Assembly: GCF_029892095.1 (NCBI RefSeq)
Contig: NZ_JARZAE010000004.1
Span: forward strand, 1,364,001 to 1,428,000
Direction: 5' to 3'
DNA: 64,000 bases
Source of the DNA: Kitasatospora sp. MAP12-44
GTDB lineage: Bacteria > Actinomycetota > Actinomycetes > Streptomycetales > Streptomycetaceae
Shown piece after piece: positions 7,651 to 17,462 of the stretch. The first letter of the stretch is position 1; every line of letters begins with the position of its first letter. The notes beneath the pieces are model-generated. The model was not told the origin of the DNA. It ran no database searches and saw nothing but the letters and a program-made list of their open reading frames with translations. The position numbers and the translations under genes are program-made.

Positions 7651-9562
7651 GGGGCTCGTTCACTCCTCGGGTAGGCAGCAGGTGCTTGGCGAAGACGGCC
7701 GTCTCGGCGGCGATGCCCGTCCCGGTCAGGCCGGCCTCCTCCATGATCTCGCCGCGCGAGGCGTGCGAGAGGAACTCCTGGGCGAGCCCCAGGTCGCGCA
7801 GCGGGGTGTCGACCTCGGCGTCGCGCAGCGCCTGGGCGATCGCCGCACCGACGCCGCCGGCCCGGCCGTTGTCCTCGACGGTGACCACCAGGCGGTGCTC
7901 GGCGGCCAGCTTGGGCAGCTCGGGGTCCACCGGCTTGACCCAGCGCGGGTCGACGACGGTGGTGGCGAAGCCGTCCGCGGTGAGCAGCGCCGCAGCGTCC
8001 AGGCAGGCCGCCGCCATGGTGCCGACCGAGACCAGCAGGATGTCCTGGCCGCTGCGGCCGGGAACGACGGTGCGCTGCAGCACGTCGATGCCGCCGACCT
8101 GTTCGATGGCCGGGACGACCGGCCCGACCTCGCCCTTGGGGAAGCGGACCACGGTCGGCGCGTCCGCCACCTCCAGCGCCTCGCGCAGCTGGGCGCGCAA
8201 CTGCTCGGCGTCACGCGGCGCGGCCAGCCGCAGGCCCGGGACGACCTGCAGGATCGACATGTCCCACATGCCGTTGTGGGACGCGCCGTCGTTGCCGGTC
8301 ACCCCGGCCCGGTCGAGCACGAAGGTGACGCCGAGCCGGTGCAGCGCGACGTCCATCAGCACCTGGTCGAAGGCCCGGTTGAGGAAGGTCGCGTAGACCG
8401 CGACCACCGGGTGCAGCCCGGCGGTGGCCAGGCCCGCGGCGCTGGCCACCGCGTGCTGCTCGGCGATCCCGACGTCGAAGGTCCGCGCTGGGTAGGCCTT
8501 GGCGAACGGCGCCAGACCGACCGGCTGGAGCATCGCGGCGGTGATCGCCACCACGTCCGGGCGCAAGCCGCCGACCGCGAGCAGCTCGTCGCCGAAGACC
8601 GACGTCCAGGAGGTGCCGCCGGCCGGCGAGACCGGCAGGCAGGTGTACGGGTCCATCGCACCGACCGCGTGGAAGCGGTCCGCCTCGTCCAGCTCGGCGG
8701 GCCGGTAGCCGCGGCCCTTGACGGTCAGGCAGTGCACGATGACCGGCCCGCCGAAGCCGCGCGCGCGGCGCAGCGCGGACTCGACGGCGGCGATGTCGTG
8801 GCCGTCGATCGGGCCGACGTACTTCAGCCCGAGGTCCTCGAACATGCCCTGCGGCGCGAAGGAGTCCTTGAACCCCTTCTTGGCGCCGTGCAGCGCCTCG
8901 AAGATCGGCTGCCCGACCACCGGGGTGCGCTGCAGCGCCTCCTTGCCCCAGGCCAGGAAGCGCTCGTAGCCCTGGGTGGTGCGCAGCGTGGCGAGGTGGT
9001 TGGCCAGACCGCCGATGGTCTTGGCGTAGGAGCGCTCGTTGTCGTTGACCACGATGACCAGCGGACGGTCCTGGGCCTCCGCGATGTTGTTCAGCGCCTC
9101 CCAGGCCAGGCCGCCGGTGAGCGCGCCGTCGCCGATCACCGCGACGGTCTGCCGGTCGGTGCGGCCCTGGATCTGGTGGGCCTTGGCGATGCCGTCGGCG
9201 TAGCCGAGCACCGTGGAGGCGTGCGAGTTCTCGATCACGTCGTGCTCGGACTCGGCCCGCGAGGGGTAGCCGGACAGGCCGCCCCTGGACCGCAGCCGGC
9301 TGAAGTCCTGACGGCCGGTGAGCAGCTTGTGCACATAGGTCTGATGCCCGGTGTCCCACAGGATCCGGTCGTTCGGGGAGTCGAAGACTCGATGCAGCGC
9401 GATGGTGAGTTCGACGACCCCGAGGTTGGGTCCCAGATGGCCGCCGGTCCGGGTGACCGACTCGATCAGGAACTCCCGGATCTCCTGGGCCAGCTGCGGC
9501 AGCCGGTTGGCCGGCAGCCGCTTGAGGTCGGCTGGTCCCTGGACGGACGACAGGAGTGACAT
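7640..9562 (-). CDS. dxs: 1-deoxy-D-xylulose-5-phosphate synthase
   Basis: Thiamine-diphosphate transketolase-like enzyme condensing pyruvate and glyceraldehyde 3-phosphate, the first step of the MEP isoprenoid pathway. The 640 residues carry [19 protein letters not shown] at the N-terminus, the thiamine motif GDGALTGG, the pyrimidine-domain [10 protein letters not shown] and a C-terminal transketolase domain. The start is ATG with AGAGGTGGAG upstream. Inside the hopanoid operon, after ispG, it is probably a dedicated copy that raises precursor supply; Streptomyces usually has a second housekeeping dxs elsewhere. Confidence 0.95.
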   Translation of the reverse strand: MSLLSSVQGPADLKRLPANRLPQLAQEIREFLIESVTRTGGHLGPNLGVVELTIALHRVFDSPNDRILWDTGHQTYVHKLLTGRQDFSRLRSRGGLSGYPSRAESEHDVIENSHASTVLGYADGIAKAHQIQGRTDRQTVAVIGDGALTGGLAWEALNNIAEAQDRPLVIVVNDNERSYAKTIGGLANHLATLRTTQGYERFLAWGKEALQRTPVVGQPIFEALHGAKKGFKDSFAPQGMFEDLGLKYVGPIDGHDIAAVESALRRARGFGGPVIVHCLTVKGRGYRPAELDEADRFHAVGAMDPYTCLPVSPAGGTSWTSVFGDELLAVGGLRPDVVAITAAMLQPVGLAPFAKAYPARTFDVGIAEQHAVASAAGLATAGLHPVVAVYATFLNRAFDQVLMDVALHRLGVTFVLDRAGVTGNDGASHNGMWDMSILQVVPGLRLAAPRDAEQLRAQLREALEVADAPTVVRFPKGEVGPVVPAIEQVGGIDVLQRTVVPGRSGQDILLVSVGTMAAACLDAAALLTADGFATTVVDPRWVKPVDPELPKLAAEHRLVVTVEDNGRAGGVGAAIAQALRDAEVDTPLRDLGLAQEFLSHASRGEIMEEAGLTGTGIAAETAVFAKHLLPTRGVNEPRAS

Positions 9563-9570
9563 GGCTCCAC

Positions 9571-9608
9571 CTCTTGGTCGATCTCTTGGGTCGTTCTCTT
9601 GGGTCGAT
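9571..9608. repeat. three tandem 12-13-bp repeats in the ispG-dxs spacer
   Basis: CTCTTGGTCGAT, CTCTTGGGTCGTT and CTCTTGGGTCGAT follow one another in the 71-bp gap between dxs and ispG, just upstream of the dxs ribosome site on the minus strand. A protein- or RNA-binding role is possible but not shown. Confidence 0.6.
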
Positions 9609-9633
9609 GCGGTACTGACGGAACGTCCTGTGA

Positions 9634-10794
9634 TCAGCCTGCCGCGATCACCGCGGGTGCGCCTGTCGGACCTCCCTCGGCCTGCATCTGCTCGGCGAGC
9701 TTGAGCGCCTCCTCGATCAGGGTCTCGACGATCTTCGACTCCGGAACCGTCTTGATCACCTCGCCCTTCACGAAGATCTGCCCCTTGCCGTTGCCCGACG
9801 CCACCCCGAGGTCCGCCTCACGGGCCTCACCCGGACCGTTCACGACACAGCCCATCACCGCCACCCGCAGCGGCACCTCCATGCCCTCGAGCCCGGCGGT
9901 GACCTCCTCCGCCAGCTTGTAGACATCCACCTGCGCCCGCCCGCAGGACGGGCACGACACGATCTCCAGACCGCGCTGACGCAGGTTCAGCGACTCCAGG
10001 ATCTGGTTGCCGACCTTGACCTCCTCGGCCGGCGGCGCCGACAGCGAGACCCGGATGGTGTCCCCGATACCCTCCGCCAGCAGCGCGCCGAACGCCACCG
10101 CCGACTTGATGGTGCCCTGGAACGCCGGCCCTGCCTCGGTCACGCCCAGGTGCAGCGGATAGTCGCAGGCCGCCGCGAGCTGCCGGTAGGCATTGATCAT
10201 CACGACCGGGTCGTTGTGCTTCACCGAGATCTTGATGTCCCGGAAGTCGTGCTCCTCGAACAACGAGCACTCCCACAGCGCCGACTCCACCAGCGCCTCG
10301 GGCGTCGCCCGCCCGTACTTCTCCAGCAGCCGCTTGTCCAACGACCCCGCGTTCACACCGATCCGGATCGGCACACCCGCGTCCCTGGCGGCCTTGGCGA
10401 TCTCGCCGACCTTGTCGTCGAACTGCTTGATATTGCCAGGGTTCACCCGCACCGCCGCGCAACCCGCCTCGATCGCCGCGAACACGTACTTCGGCTGGAA
10501 GTGGATGTCCGCGATCACCGGGATGCCCGACTTCTTGGCGATCACCGGCAGCGCGTCCGCGTCGTCCTGGGTCGGCACCGCCACCCGCACGATCTGGCAG
10601 CCCGAGGCCGTCAGCTCCGCGATCTGCTGCAGCGTCGCATTGATGTCGGCCGTCACCGTCGTGGTCATCGACTGCACCGACACCGGCGCGTCACCACCGA
10701 CCGGAACAGAGCCCACCATGATCTGCCGGGAGTGCCGGCGGGTGGCAAGCGGCTTGAGCGGCAGGGACGGAATACCAAGTGAGATCGCGGTCAT
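9634..10794 (-). CDS. ispG: flavodoxin-dependent (E)-4-hydroxy-3-methylbut-2-enyl-diphosphate synthase
   Basis: Iron-sulfur enzyme of the MEP pathway that converts methylerythritol cyclodiphosphate to HMBPP. The 386 residues show the TIM-barrel start [17 protein letters not shown] and the cluster ligands CPSCGR and GCVVNGPGE of the C-terminal domain. It lies in the hopanoid operon between hpnH and dxs, 132 bases after the hpnH stop. As with dxs, this is likely the pathway-specific copy. Confidence 0.95.
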   Translation of the reverse strand: MTAISLGIPSLPLKPLATRRHSRQIMVGSVPVGGDAPVSVQSMTTTVTADINATLQQIAELTASGCQIVRVAVPTQDDADALPVIAKKSGIPVIADIHFQPKYVFAAIEAGCAAVRVNPGNIKQFDDKVGEIAKAARDAGVPIRIGVNAGSLDKRLLEKYGRATPEALVESALWECSLFEEHDFRDIKISVKHNDPVVMINAYRQLAAACDYPLHLGVTEAGPAFQGTIKSAVAFGALLAEGIGDTIRVSLSAPPAEEVKVGNQILESLNLRQRGLEIVSCPSCGRAQVDVYKLAEEVTAGLEGMEVPLRVAVMGCVVNGPGEAREADLGVASGNGKGQIFVKGEVIKTVPESKIVETLIEEALKLAEQMQAEGGPTGAPAVIAAG

Positions 10795-10926
10795 GAGTGG
10801 CTCATCCTCAGGGTGCTCGTCGTCTTGGTGCCATGGTCCGGCCTCGGACCGTTCCCGTCGTGCTGGGTAGCGCGATCAGGGGCGCGCCCGGCGCGTGCAG
10901 TGAGCGCGCGCCGGGCTGGGCCACCC

Positions 10927-11955
10927 TCAGTGCCCCCGGTTTCCGCCCACCGTCTCGCGGGCAGCACGCAGCGACTCCTTGAGCGAACCCATGGTGGCCA
11001 GCACCGCCGTCGGCTCGTACCCGCAGTGCGCCATGCAGTTCTCGCAGCGCGGGTCCCTGCCGCGGCCGTACTTGGCCCAGTCGGTCTTCTCGATCAACTC
11101 CCGGTACGTCGGGACGTACCCGTCCGCCATCAGGTAGCAGGGGCGCTGCCAGCCGAAGAGCGAGTAGTTGGGAATGCCCCAGGCGGTGCACTCGAAGTCG
11201 ACCTTGCCCTCCAGGAAGTCCAGGAAGAGCGGGCTGTGGTTGAGCCGCCACCGGCGGCGGTTGCCACCGGCGAACGCCTTGCGGAACAGCTCCCTGGTCT
11301 GTTCGACGCCCAGGAAGTGCTCCTGGTCGGGGGCCTTCTCATAGGCGTAGGCCGGCGAGATCATCATCTCGTCGACCTTGAGCTCGTCATTGAGGTAGTC
11401 GAGCACCTCGATGATGGTCTGCGGGGTGTCCGTGTTGAAGAACGTGCTGTTGGTGGTGACCCGGAACCCCCTCCGCTTGGCCTCCTTGATGGCGGCCACC
11501 GCCTCGTCGAAGGTGCCCTCCTTGGCCACCGACTCATCGTGCCGCTCGCGCAGGCCGTCGATGTGCACGGTGAACGTGAAGTACGGCGAAGGAGTGAACT
11601 TCTCCAGCTTCTTCCGCATCAGCAGTGCGTTTGTGCATAGGAAGACGTACTTCTTCTTCTCCACCAACTGCCGTACGATCTCGTCGATCTGAGGGTGCAT
11701 CAGCGGCTCGCCGCCGGCGATGGAGACCATCGGCGCGCCCGATTCGAGCACCGCGCCGACCGCCTGGGCGACCGGCATCCGCTGCTTGAGCACCCCGGCC
11801 GGGTGCTGGATCTTCCCGCAGCCCTCGCAGGCGAGGTTGCAGGCGAAGAGCGGTTCCAGCTCGACGATCAGCGGGAACTTCTCCCGCCGCTTGATGAGCT
11901 TCTGCTGCATGAGGTACGTACTGACCCGCACGGTCTGGCGCAGCGGCATGGCCAT
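10927..11955 (-). CDS. hpnH: adenosyl-hopene transferase, radical SAM
   Basis: Radical S-adenosylmethionine enzyme of 342 residues that attaches an adenosyl group to diploptene, the first step of C35 hopanoid side-chain synthesis. The cluster motif CxxxCxxC is in FACNLACEGCG (about residue 40), SAM-binding GGEPL follows, and a C-terminal SPASM-like cysteine set is RCENCMAHCGYEP. The ATG at 11955 has AGGAGG 10 bases upstream and lies 2 bases after the hpnG stop. The frame stays open far upstream through hpnG, but that is not coding for this protein. Confidence 0.95.
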   Translation of the reverse strand: MAMPLRQTVRVSTYLMQQKLIKRREKFPLIVELEPLFACNLACEGCGKIQHPAGVLKQRMPVAQAVGAVLESGAPMVSIAGGEPLMHPQIDEIVRQLVEKKKYVFLCTNALLMRKKLEKFTPSPYFTFTVHIDGLRERHDESVAKEGTFDEAVAAIKEAKRRGFRVTTNSTFFNTDTPQTIIEVLDYLNDELKVDEMMISPAYAYEKAPDQEHFLGVEQTRELFRKAFAGGNRRRWRLNHSPLFLDFLEGKVDFECTAWGIPNYSLFGWQRPCYLMADGYVPTYRELIEKTDWAKYGRGRDPRCENCMAHCGYEPTAVLATMGSLKESLRAARETVGGNRGH

Positions 11956-11957
11956 GA

Positions 11958-12653
11958 CTAGCTCGCCTCCTGAGGGAGCGTCGGCAGTGAAGAGTGGGTC
12001 AACGGCAGAAGGTCGGACGGCTCGGGTATCGAAGCGCGAGCCGCTGGTCCGGCGACGGCGCGGTGCCAGCCGATCATGGCCGGCACCGCGGCGCGCAGGG
12101 CCCGCCAGGCCCGCAGGCCGGCGGGGAGGGTGCCCGGGCGCAGCAGTTCGCGCTCGGGGGTGTCGACCACCACCCGCAGCACGGCCACCGGCAGCGCGGC
12201 GGGCAGTGCGGCGAGGATCGCGGCGGACTCCATGTCCACCGCCACCGAGCCGGCGCGGTACAGCTCCCGGCGCTCGGCGCCGCGCACCACGTGGTCGGCC
12301 GAGTACAGCGGACCGCGGTGGACGGTGAGGCCCAGCAGGCGCAGGGCATCGACCAGCGGCTGCGGCGAGTCGACGGCGAGTGTGCGGCCCGAACCGGCCC
12401 GCACCTCCTCGGCCACCACCAGGTCGCCCGGCGCGAACCCGGGCGCCACCGCCGCGCAGAACCCGGCGACCAGCACCGCGCCATAGGCCGGCACGGCCGG
12501 CGCGAAGAGCGCGCGGGCGGCGTGGGCGGCCCGCTCGGGGCCCATCCCGGTACGGGCCAGCACGGGTGCGCCGCCCAGCGCACCCGCCCAGTCGCCGCCG
12601 CGCAGCGCCCACTCCTCGGGCGCCAGCGCGCAGCACACCAGCAGCGGGTTCAC
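11958..12653 (-). CDS. hpnG: adenosylhopane nucleoside phosphorylase (HpnG)
   Basis: A 231-residue member of the purine nucleoside phosphorylase/MTAN superfamily. HpnG removes adenine from adenosylhopane to give phosphoribosylhopane. The family pattern VAGFCAAVAPGFAPGDLVVA and the active-site segment VAVDMESAAILAAL are present. The GTG start at 12653 overlaps the shc stop (GTGA) and has AGGAGG upstream, showing translational coupling. Confidence 0.9.
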   Translation of the reverse strand: MNPLLVCCALAPEEWALRGGDWAGALGGAPVLARTGMGPERAAHAARALFAPAVPAYGAVLVAGFCAAVAPGFAPGDLVVAEEVRAGSGRTLAVDSPQPLVDALRLLGLTVHRGPLYSADHVVRGAERRELYRAGSVAVDMESAAILAALPAALPVAVLRVVVDTPERELLRPGTLPAGLRAWRALRAAVPAMIGWHRAVAGPAARASIPEPSDLLPLTHSSLPTLPQEAS

Positions 12654-14758
12654 CTCAGCCTCCTGTCTGCGCCGAGCACGGGGTTGCCGTGCAGGTAGCG
12701 GCCGAGTGCGGTGACCGGGAACACCAGCCGGTACAGGTGATAGTTGATCGAGAAGTCCCATGGGAAGCCCGTCCCGGTGAACTGCGGTTCGTCCCAACTG
12801 CCCTCCGGCAACTGGGTGGCCGCCAGCCAGCGCACCCCGCGCTCGACGGCCGCGGTGCCCCCGCCGCCCTCGGGCGCGTACCGGCCACCGGGCCCCTCGC
12901 CGGCCGCCAGCAGCGCCATCAGCGCCCAGGCCGTCTGCGAGGCGGTCGACTCGCCGCGACCGGACCACTGCTCCGGGTCCTCGTAGGAGCGCATGTCCTC
13001 GCCCCAACCGCCGTCCGGGTTCTGCCGCTCCTCCAACCAGCGCACCGCACGGCGGATCGCCGGATCGCCGAGCGGCACCTGGGCGGCGACCAGGGCGGGC
13101 AGCACCGAGCCGGTGCCGTAGATGTAGTTGGTACCCCATCGGCCGAACCAGGAACCCTCGGCCTCCTGGTTGCGAAGCAGCCACTCCACCCCGCGCCGGG
13201 TACGCGGGTCGTCCGCCTTGCCGACCTCGGCGAGCATCTCCACCACATGGGCGGTGACATCGGCCGAGGGCGGGTCGACCACCTCGCCGAAGTCGCAGAA
13301 CGGCAGCTTATTGGGGAGCGTGCTGGTGTTGTCCACGTCGAAGGCGCCCCAGGCACCGTTCTTGGACTGCATGCCGAGGTTCCACTCGACGCCCCGGTTG
13401 ACCGCGCCCGCCACCCGCTGCGGATCGGGGTGGGCGACCCGGCGCAGCGCCAGCACCACCTCGGCGGTGTCGTCGATGTCGGGATAGGTGTCGTTCTCGA
13501 ACTCGAAGGCCCAGCCGCCCGGGGCGAGGCCCGGTCTCTGGACGGACCAGTCACCGCGCCGGGTGATCTCCTCCCCGAGCATCCAGTCGGTGGCCTTCAC
13601 CAGCGCCGGATGGTCGGGCGGCAGGCCCGCGTCGGCCAGCGCGATGGTCGCCAGGCAGGTGTCCCAGACCGGCGACTGGCAGGCCTCCATCCAGCGCTTG
13701 CCGTCCTCGGTGTGCACGGTGAAGCGCTCGAAGGCGGCCAGGCCGGCCTGCATGACGGGGTGTTCCAGCTCGTAGCCGAGCAGGTGCAGGGCGATCAGCG
13801 AGTAGACGGCGGGCGGCTGGATGCCGCCCCAGCAGCCGTCGGCCTCCTGGCGCTCGACGATCCACCGCCCGGCGTGACTGAGTGCCAGCCGGCGCAGCGG
13901 GCGCACCGCCCGCTTGTGGTAGGCGTGCAGCACCAGGTCCAGCCGCTCGAAGAGCCCGTCCCAGCTGGCGGGCGGCGCGAGCGGGCGCAGCGGGAACGGA
14001 TTGCCGGGATCGGTGTGCAGCTCGGTGAGCGTGAAGGGGGCCGGCCGCACCGGCCGATGGGCGGAGACGACGGTCAGTGGCACGATGGTCTGCCGGGCCC
14101 AGCAGCCGAACGCGTAGATGTTCAGCGGCAGCCACTTGGGCAGGAACATGATCTCGGGGGGCATTTCCGGCAACCGCTCCCACGGCCACCAGCCGAAGAG
14201 TGCGAGCCAGATCCGAGTGAAGACGCGGGTCGCCGCGATCCCGCCGGACTCCCGGACGAAGCGGGCCGCGGACAGCATGTGCGGGGCCTCGGGCCGGTCC
14301 CCCGCCAGGCGCAGCGCGACATACGCCTCAACGGTGGTGGAGATCTCCGGTGGCCCACCGTGGAAGGTGCTCCACGTCCCGTCCTCACGCTGCTGGGAGC
14401 GGATCCACTCGGCGGTGGCGCTGGTCTGGGCCTCGGTGCGGATGCCCAGGAACTGACGCAGTAACAAGTCCTCGGCATCCATGGTGACGTTGGTCTCCAG
14501 GTTGCCCTTCCACCAGCCCTCGGAATCCTGGAGGGACAGCAGGTGAGCGGTGGCGCGGCGCAGGGTGTCGTCGATCGCCGCACGGTCCGGGGGTGAATCA
14601 TCAGGTGGTCGGTTTAGGTCCGACCCCGTGACTTCCCACGAGCCACCACCGGCTGCCAGGACCACCTGGGTCAGGGCGTCCACCGGTGGCCGCTCCTCCA
14701 CCGCGACCGGCTCGGAATCGTACTCAGGGTCGAGCCGGCCGTCCGCGGTTGCTGTCAA
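12650..14758 (-). CDS. shc: squalene-hopene cyclase
   Basis: Membrane-associated triterpene cyclase of 702 residues that folds squalene into hopene and hopanol. The protonating DXDD motif appears as DIDDTAE near residue 440. Several QW repeats are visible, for example QDSEGWWKGNLE, QREDGTWSTFHG, QEAEGSWFGRWG and QNPDGGWGED, and the C-terminal FPWDFSINYHLYR is typical. A long disordered N-terminus of about 60 residues precedes the first repeat. The start is TTG with GAGAGGTG upstream, 7 bases after the polyprenyl synthase stop. It is the central enzyme of the operon. Confidence 0.96.
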   Translation of the reverse strand: MTATADGRLDPEYDSEPVAVEERPPVDALTQVVLAAGGGSWEVTGSDLNRPPDDSPPDRAAIDDTLRRATAHLLSLQDSEGWWKGNLETNVTMDAEDLLLRQFLGIRTEAQTSATAEWIRSQQREDGTWSTFHGGPPEISTTVEAYVALRLAGDRPEAPHMLSAARFVRESGGIAATRVFTRIWLALFGWWPWERLPEMPPEIMFLPKWLPLNIYAFGCWARQTIVPLTVVSAHRPVRPAPFTLTELHTDPGNPFPLRPLAPPASWDGLFERLDLVLHAYHKRAVRPLRRLALSHAGRWIVERQEADGCWGGIQPPAVYSLIALHLLGYELEHPVMQAGLAAFERFTVHTEDGKRWMEACQSPVWDTCLATIALADAGLPPDHPALVKATDWMLGEEITRRGDWSVQRPGLAPGGWAFEFENDTYPDIDDTAEVVLALRRVAHPDPQRVAGAVNRGVEWNLGMQSKNGAWGAFDVDNTSTLPNKLPFCDFGEVVDPPSADVTAHVVEMLAEVGKADDPRTRRGVEWLLRNQEAEGSWFGRWGTNYIYGTGSVLPALVAAQVPLGDPAIRRAVRWLEERQNPDGGWGEDMRSYEDPEQWSGRGESTASQTAWALMALLAAGEGPGGRYAPEGGGGTAAVERGVRWLAATQLPEGSWDEPQFTGTGFPWDFSINYHLYRLVFPVTALGRYLHGNPVLGADRRLR

Positions 14759-14765
14759 CTTGACG

Positions 14766-15944
14766 TCACCTCTCTCGTACCACCACGAATTCGGCGAGTG
14801 CGACGAAGTGCTCGCGCACCTCGCCGGTCATCGGCACCTCGTCCAGAGCGGCGAGGGCGGTCTTGTGACGGCGACGGGCCTCGTCCTGGGTCCAGGACCG
14901 CCCGCCGGCCTGCTCGATCAGTGCGGCCCGACCGGCCAGCACCTCCTCGGTCTCCTCGCCGCGCCCCTCGGGGTCGGCGAGCAGTTCGGCGAGCCTGCGC
15001 GAGGCGGCGCCGCCCTCGGCGAGCGCGGCGGCCACCGGCAGCGACTTCTTGCGCTGGCGCAGGTCGCCCCAGTGCGGCTTGCCGGTCACCTCGGTGGCGC
15101 CCCAGATGCCGAGCAGGTCGTCGACGGCCTGGAAGGCGAGCCCGAGGTGGTAGCCGTAGCGCTCCAGGGCGTCGGCCGTACGGTCGTCCGCACCGGCCAG
15201 CACGGCGCCGATCGCGGAGGCGGCGGCGAGCAGGGCGCCGGTCTTGTTGCCCTCCATCTCCAGGCACTCCTCGACGGTGACGACGTCGCGGTGCTCGAAG
15301 GAGAGGTCCTGGGCCTGGCCGTCGATCAGCTTGCGGGTCGCGGTGGTCAGCAGGCGCACGGCGCGCGCGGCGTCGGCGGGGGTGGCGTCGCCACTCAGGC
15401 CGGCATCGAGCAGCACCTCGGTGCCGAGGGTGGCCAGCGCGTCGCCGACCAGGATCGCCTGGGCCGGACCGAAGACCGTCCAGGCGGTGGCCCGGTGCCT
15501 GCGAGTCTCGTCACCGTCCATCAGATCATCATGCAGGAGGGAGAAGTTGTGCACCAGTTCAACGGCGACGCCGCCGGGCACCCCGGCCTGCAGCGGGGCG
15601 CCCACGGCCTGCGCGGAGAGCAGCGCGAGCGCCGGGCGCACCGCCTTGCCGCCGTCACCCGCGGCGGGCTTGCCGTCGCGGTCGGTCCAACCGAAGTGGT
15701 AGGCGGCGACCGCGTCCATCGGCGGCGCCAGCCGGGCCACCGCCGCGCGCAGCGGCGGGGTGCAGAGCCTGCGGCCGCTGGCCAGCAGCTCCGCTACCGA
15801 TGCGGGGCCGGCCGAATCGGTCGGTCTCGCGGCCGTGCTGAGGCGTGCCTCCACGTACGTTCCCTCTCCCTGAGCTGTGGTGCTGGTCTCTGTCGGACGA
15901 TCGGCGCCTGGTGGAACGTCGTCACCCGGGCCGCGGACGGTCAT
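14766..15944 (-). CDS. polyprenyl (farnesyl) diphosphate synthase
   Basis: Trans-isoprenyl diphosphate synthase of 392 residues, expected to supply farnesyl diphosphate for squalene. The first aspartate-rich motif is DDLMDGDETRRH. The second is DDLLGIWG, with its last position changed as in many actinobacterial paralogues. The lysine of KAVRPALAL and the FQAVDD segment are also seen. The ATG overlaps the hpnE stop in ATGA. The product chain length cannot be read safely from the sequence. Confidence 0.92.
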   Translation of the reverse strand: MTVRGPGDDVPPGADRPTETSTTAQGEGTYVEARLSTAARPTDSAGPASVAELLASGRRLCTPPLRAAVARLAPPMDAVAAYHFGWTDRDGKPAAGDGGKAVRPALALLSAQAVGAPLQAGVPGGVAVELVHNFSLLHDDLMDGDETRRHRATAWTVFGPAQAILVGDALATLGTEVLLDAGLSGDATPADAARAVRLLTTATRKLIDGQAQDLSFEHRDVVTVEECLEMEGNKTGALLAAASAIGAVLAGADDRTADALERYGYHLGLAFQAVDDLLGIWGATEVTGKPHWGDLRQRKKSLPVAAALAEGGAASRRLAELLADPEGRGEETEEVLAGRAALIEQAGGRSWTQDEARRRHKTALAALDEVPMTGEVREHFVALAEFVVVRER

Positions 15945-17359
15945 CGGGGCCACCGTCCGTCGCCGCGGTCCACCGGGACGCGGGCCCCGGCCTCCGCGAG
16001 AGCGGCGTCGGCGGCGGCGTGACCGCTGCGCACGGCGCTCTCCATCGTCGCGGGCCAGCCGGTGGCCGTCCACGAACCGGCCAGCAGCAGGCCCGGCACG
16101 CGGGTGCGGGCGGAGGGCCGCAGCGCGGCGGTGCCCGGCGCCGGGTCGAAGGTCGCGGTGCGCTCGCGGGTCACGAAGAAGTCCAGCACCTCGGCGCCGC
16201 GGGCGGCCGGCAGCAGGCGCTCCAGCTCCGGCAGGTAGCGGGCCCGCAGCTCGGCGACCGGCAGCTCGATCTCGTCGTGCACCGCGGACTGCGAGAGCGC
16301 GAGGTACTGCGCTCCCGGCCGGGTCTGCGCCAGGCCCGAGTGCGCGGTGCGGTCGAAGACCCACTGCACGGGAGAGCCGAGCGCGGCGAAGAACGGGCGG
16401 CGCAGCACCTGGCGGTCGTAGACCACGTGCACATTGAGGATCGGGGCGGTGCCCAGCTCGGTCAGCCGGGCCTGGCCCTCGATCGCGTCGGCCGGCAGCA
16501 GCGCGGCGGCCGCGTCCTGCGCGCCGGCCAGCACCACCACGTCGGCCGTCAGCAGCTCACCGCCCTCCAACCGGACCGCGTGCTGCGGACCCTCCTCGGT
16601 GGAGACGGTCTTCAGCTCCACCGCCTTGGACCGCAGCAGCACCTTGACCTCGGCGCGGGCGAGCTCGGCCAAGGCGGCGTCGTGGTGCACGGCGCCCAGC
16701 GGGACGGCGGCGATGCCGATGTCCGAGGCGCCCGGGTCGGAGAGCAGGCCGGTCTTGAAGACCATCGCGGCCAGCGCCAGCGAGACCTGGTCGGCCCGGG
16801 CGTTCAGGGTGGCGATGCCGACCAGGTCCCAGAGGGCCTCGATGGTGCGGGCGTTCTGCCCGTGCGCGCGCAGCCAGTCGCCGAAGGACGTCGCGTCCAG
16901 CGCCGGATCGGCCAGGTCGAGCCGCTGCAGCGCGAGCGCGCCGCGCACCACCCGCAGCCGGTCCGGCGCGGACAGGTGCGGGTACGTCGCCAGGCTGGCG
17001 GCCAGGTGCAGCGGCACCGGCAGCGCGGCGCGGCGCAGCCGACCGAGCCGTTGCCGCCCGCCCACCACCGCGAGCACCGGCACGTCCAGCCTGGGCTGGA
17101 TCGCCACCTGGGCGCCGGCGCCCAGGCGCTCGATCAGGCCGCGATAGGCGGTGCAGCAGCGCAGGAAGACGTGCTGGCCGTTGTCGACCACCAGCTCACC
17201 GCGCCGGAACGAGAACGCCAGCCCGCCCAGGCGCGGCCTGCTCTCCAGCAGGGTGACCCGAAGGCCCGCCTCGGCCAGCCGCAGCGCCGCCGTCAGGCCG
17301 GCCAGGCCGCCACCGACCACCACGGCGGAGCGGATGCGAGTCTGTGTCCGCCCGGTCAT
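15941..17359 (-). CDS. hpnE: hydroxysqualene dehydroxylase
   Basis: FAD-dependent amine-oxidase-fold enzyme of 472 residues that reduces hydroxysqualene to squalene, the last step of the HpnCDE route. The dinucleotide-binding motif is VVVGGGLAGLTAALRLAE near the N-terminus, followed by LLESRPRLGG. The C-terminal FAD segment is LLLAGSWTATGWPATMESAV. The ATG has GGAGGG upstream. Annotators often call this family phytoene desaturase, but its neighbours hpnC, hpnD and shc fix the role here. Confidence 0.93.
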   Translation of the reverse strand: MTGRTQTRIRSAVVVGGGLAGLTAALRLAEAGLRVTLLESRPRLGGLAFSFRRGELVVDNGQHVFLRCCTAYRGLIERLGAGAQVAIQPRLDVPVLAVVGGRQRLGRLRRAALPVPLHLAASLATYPHLSAPDRLRVVRGALALQRLDLADPALDATSFGDWLRAHGQNARTIEALWDLVGIATLNARADQVSLALAAMVFKTGLLSDPGASDIGIAAVPLGAVHHDAALAELARAEVKVLLRSKAVELKTVSTEEGPQHAVRLEGGELLTADVVVLAGAQDAAAALLPADAIEGQARLTELGTAPILNVHVVYDRQVLRRPFFAALGSPVQWVFDRTAHSGLAQTRPGAQYLALSQSAVHDEIELPVAELRARYLPELERLLPAARGAEVLDFFVTRERTATFDPAPGTAALRPSARTRVPGLLLAGSWTATGWPATMESAVRSGHAAADAALAEAGARVPVDRGDGRWPR

Positions 17360-17462
17360 CGGCCCTCCGCGCAGCTCGTGGTGCACTCCGTCCCCAGGGA
17401 CAACACGCACATGATGCTGCGTGATTCCCCGCTGACAGCAGGTGACGGTGTGTGCGTGTGAC

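Noticed and set aside
10927..12636. A 569-codon open frame suggesting an N-terminally extended HpnH
   Set aside because: The first 227 codons overlap hpnG in another frame and are Arg/Ala/Gly-rich shadow sequence; ATG at 11955 has a perfect AGGAGG and the family N-terminus.
14766..16364. Extended polyprenyl synthase frame of 532 codons
   Set aside because: Overlaps hpnE; the ATGA junction at 15941-15944 gives the natural start.
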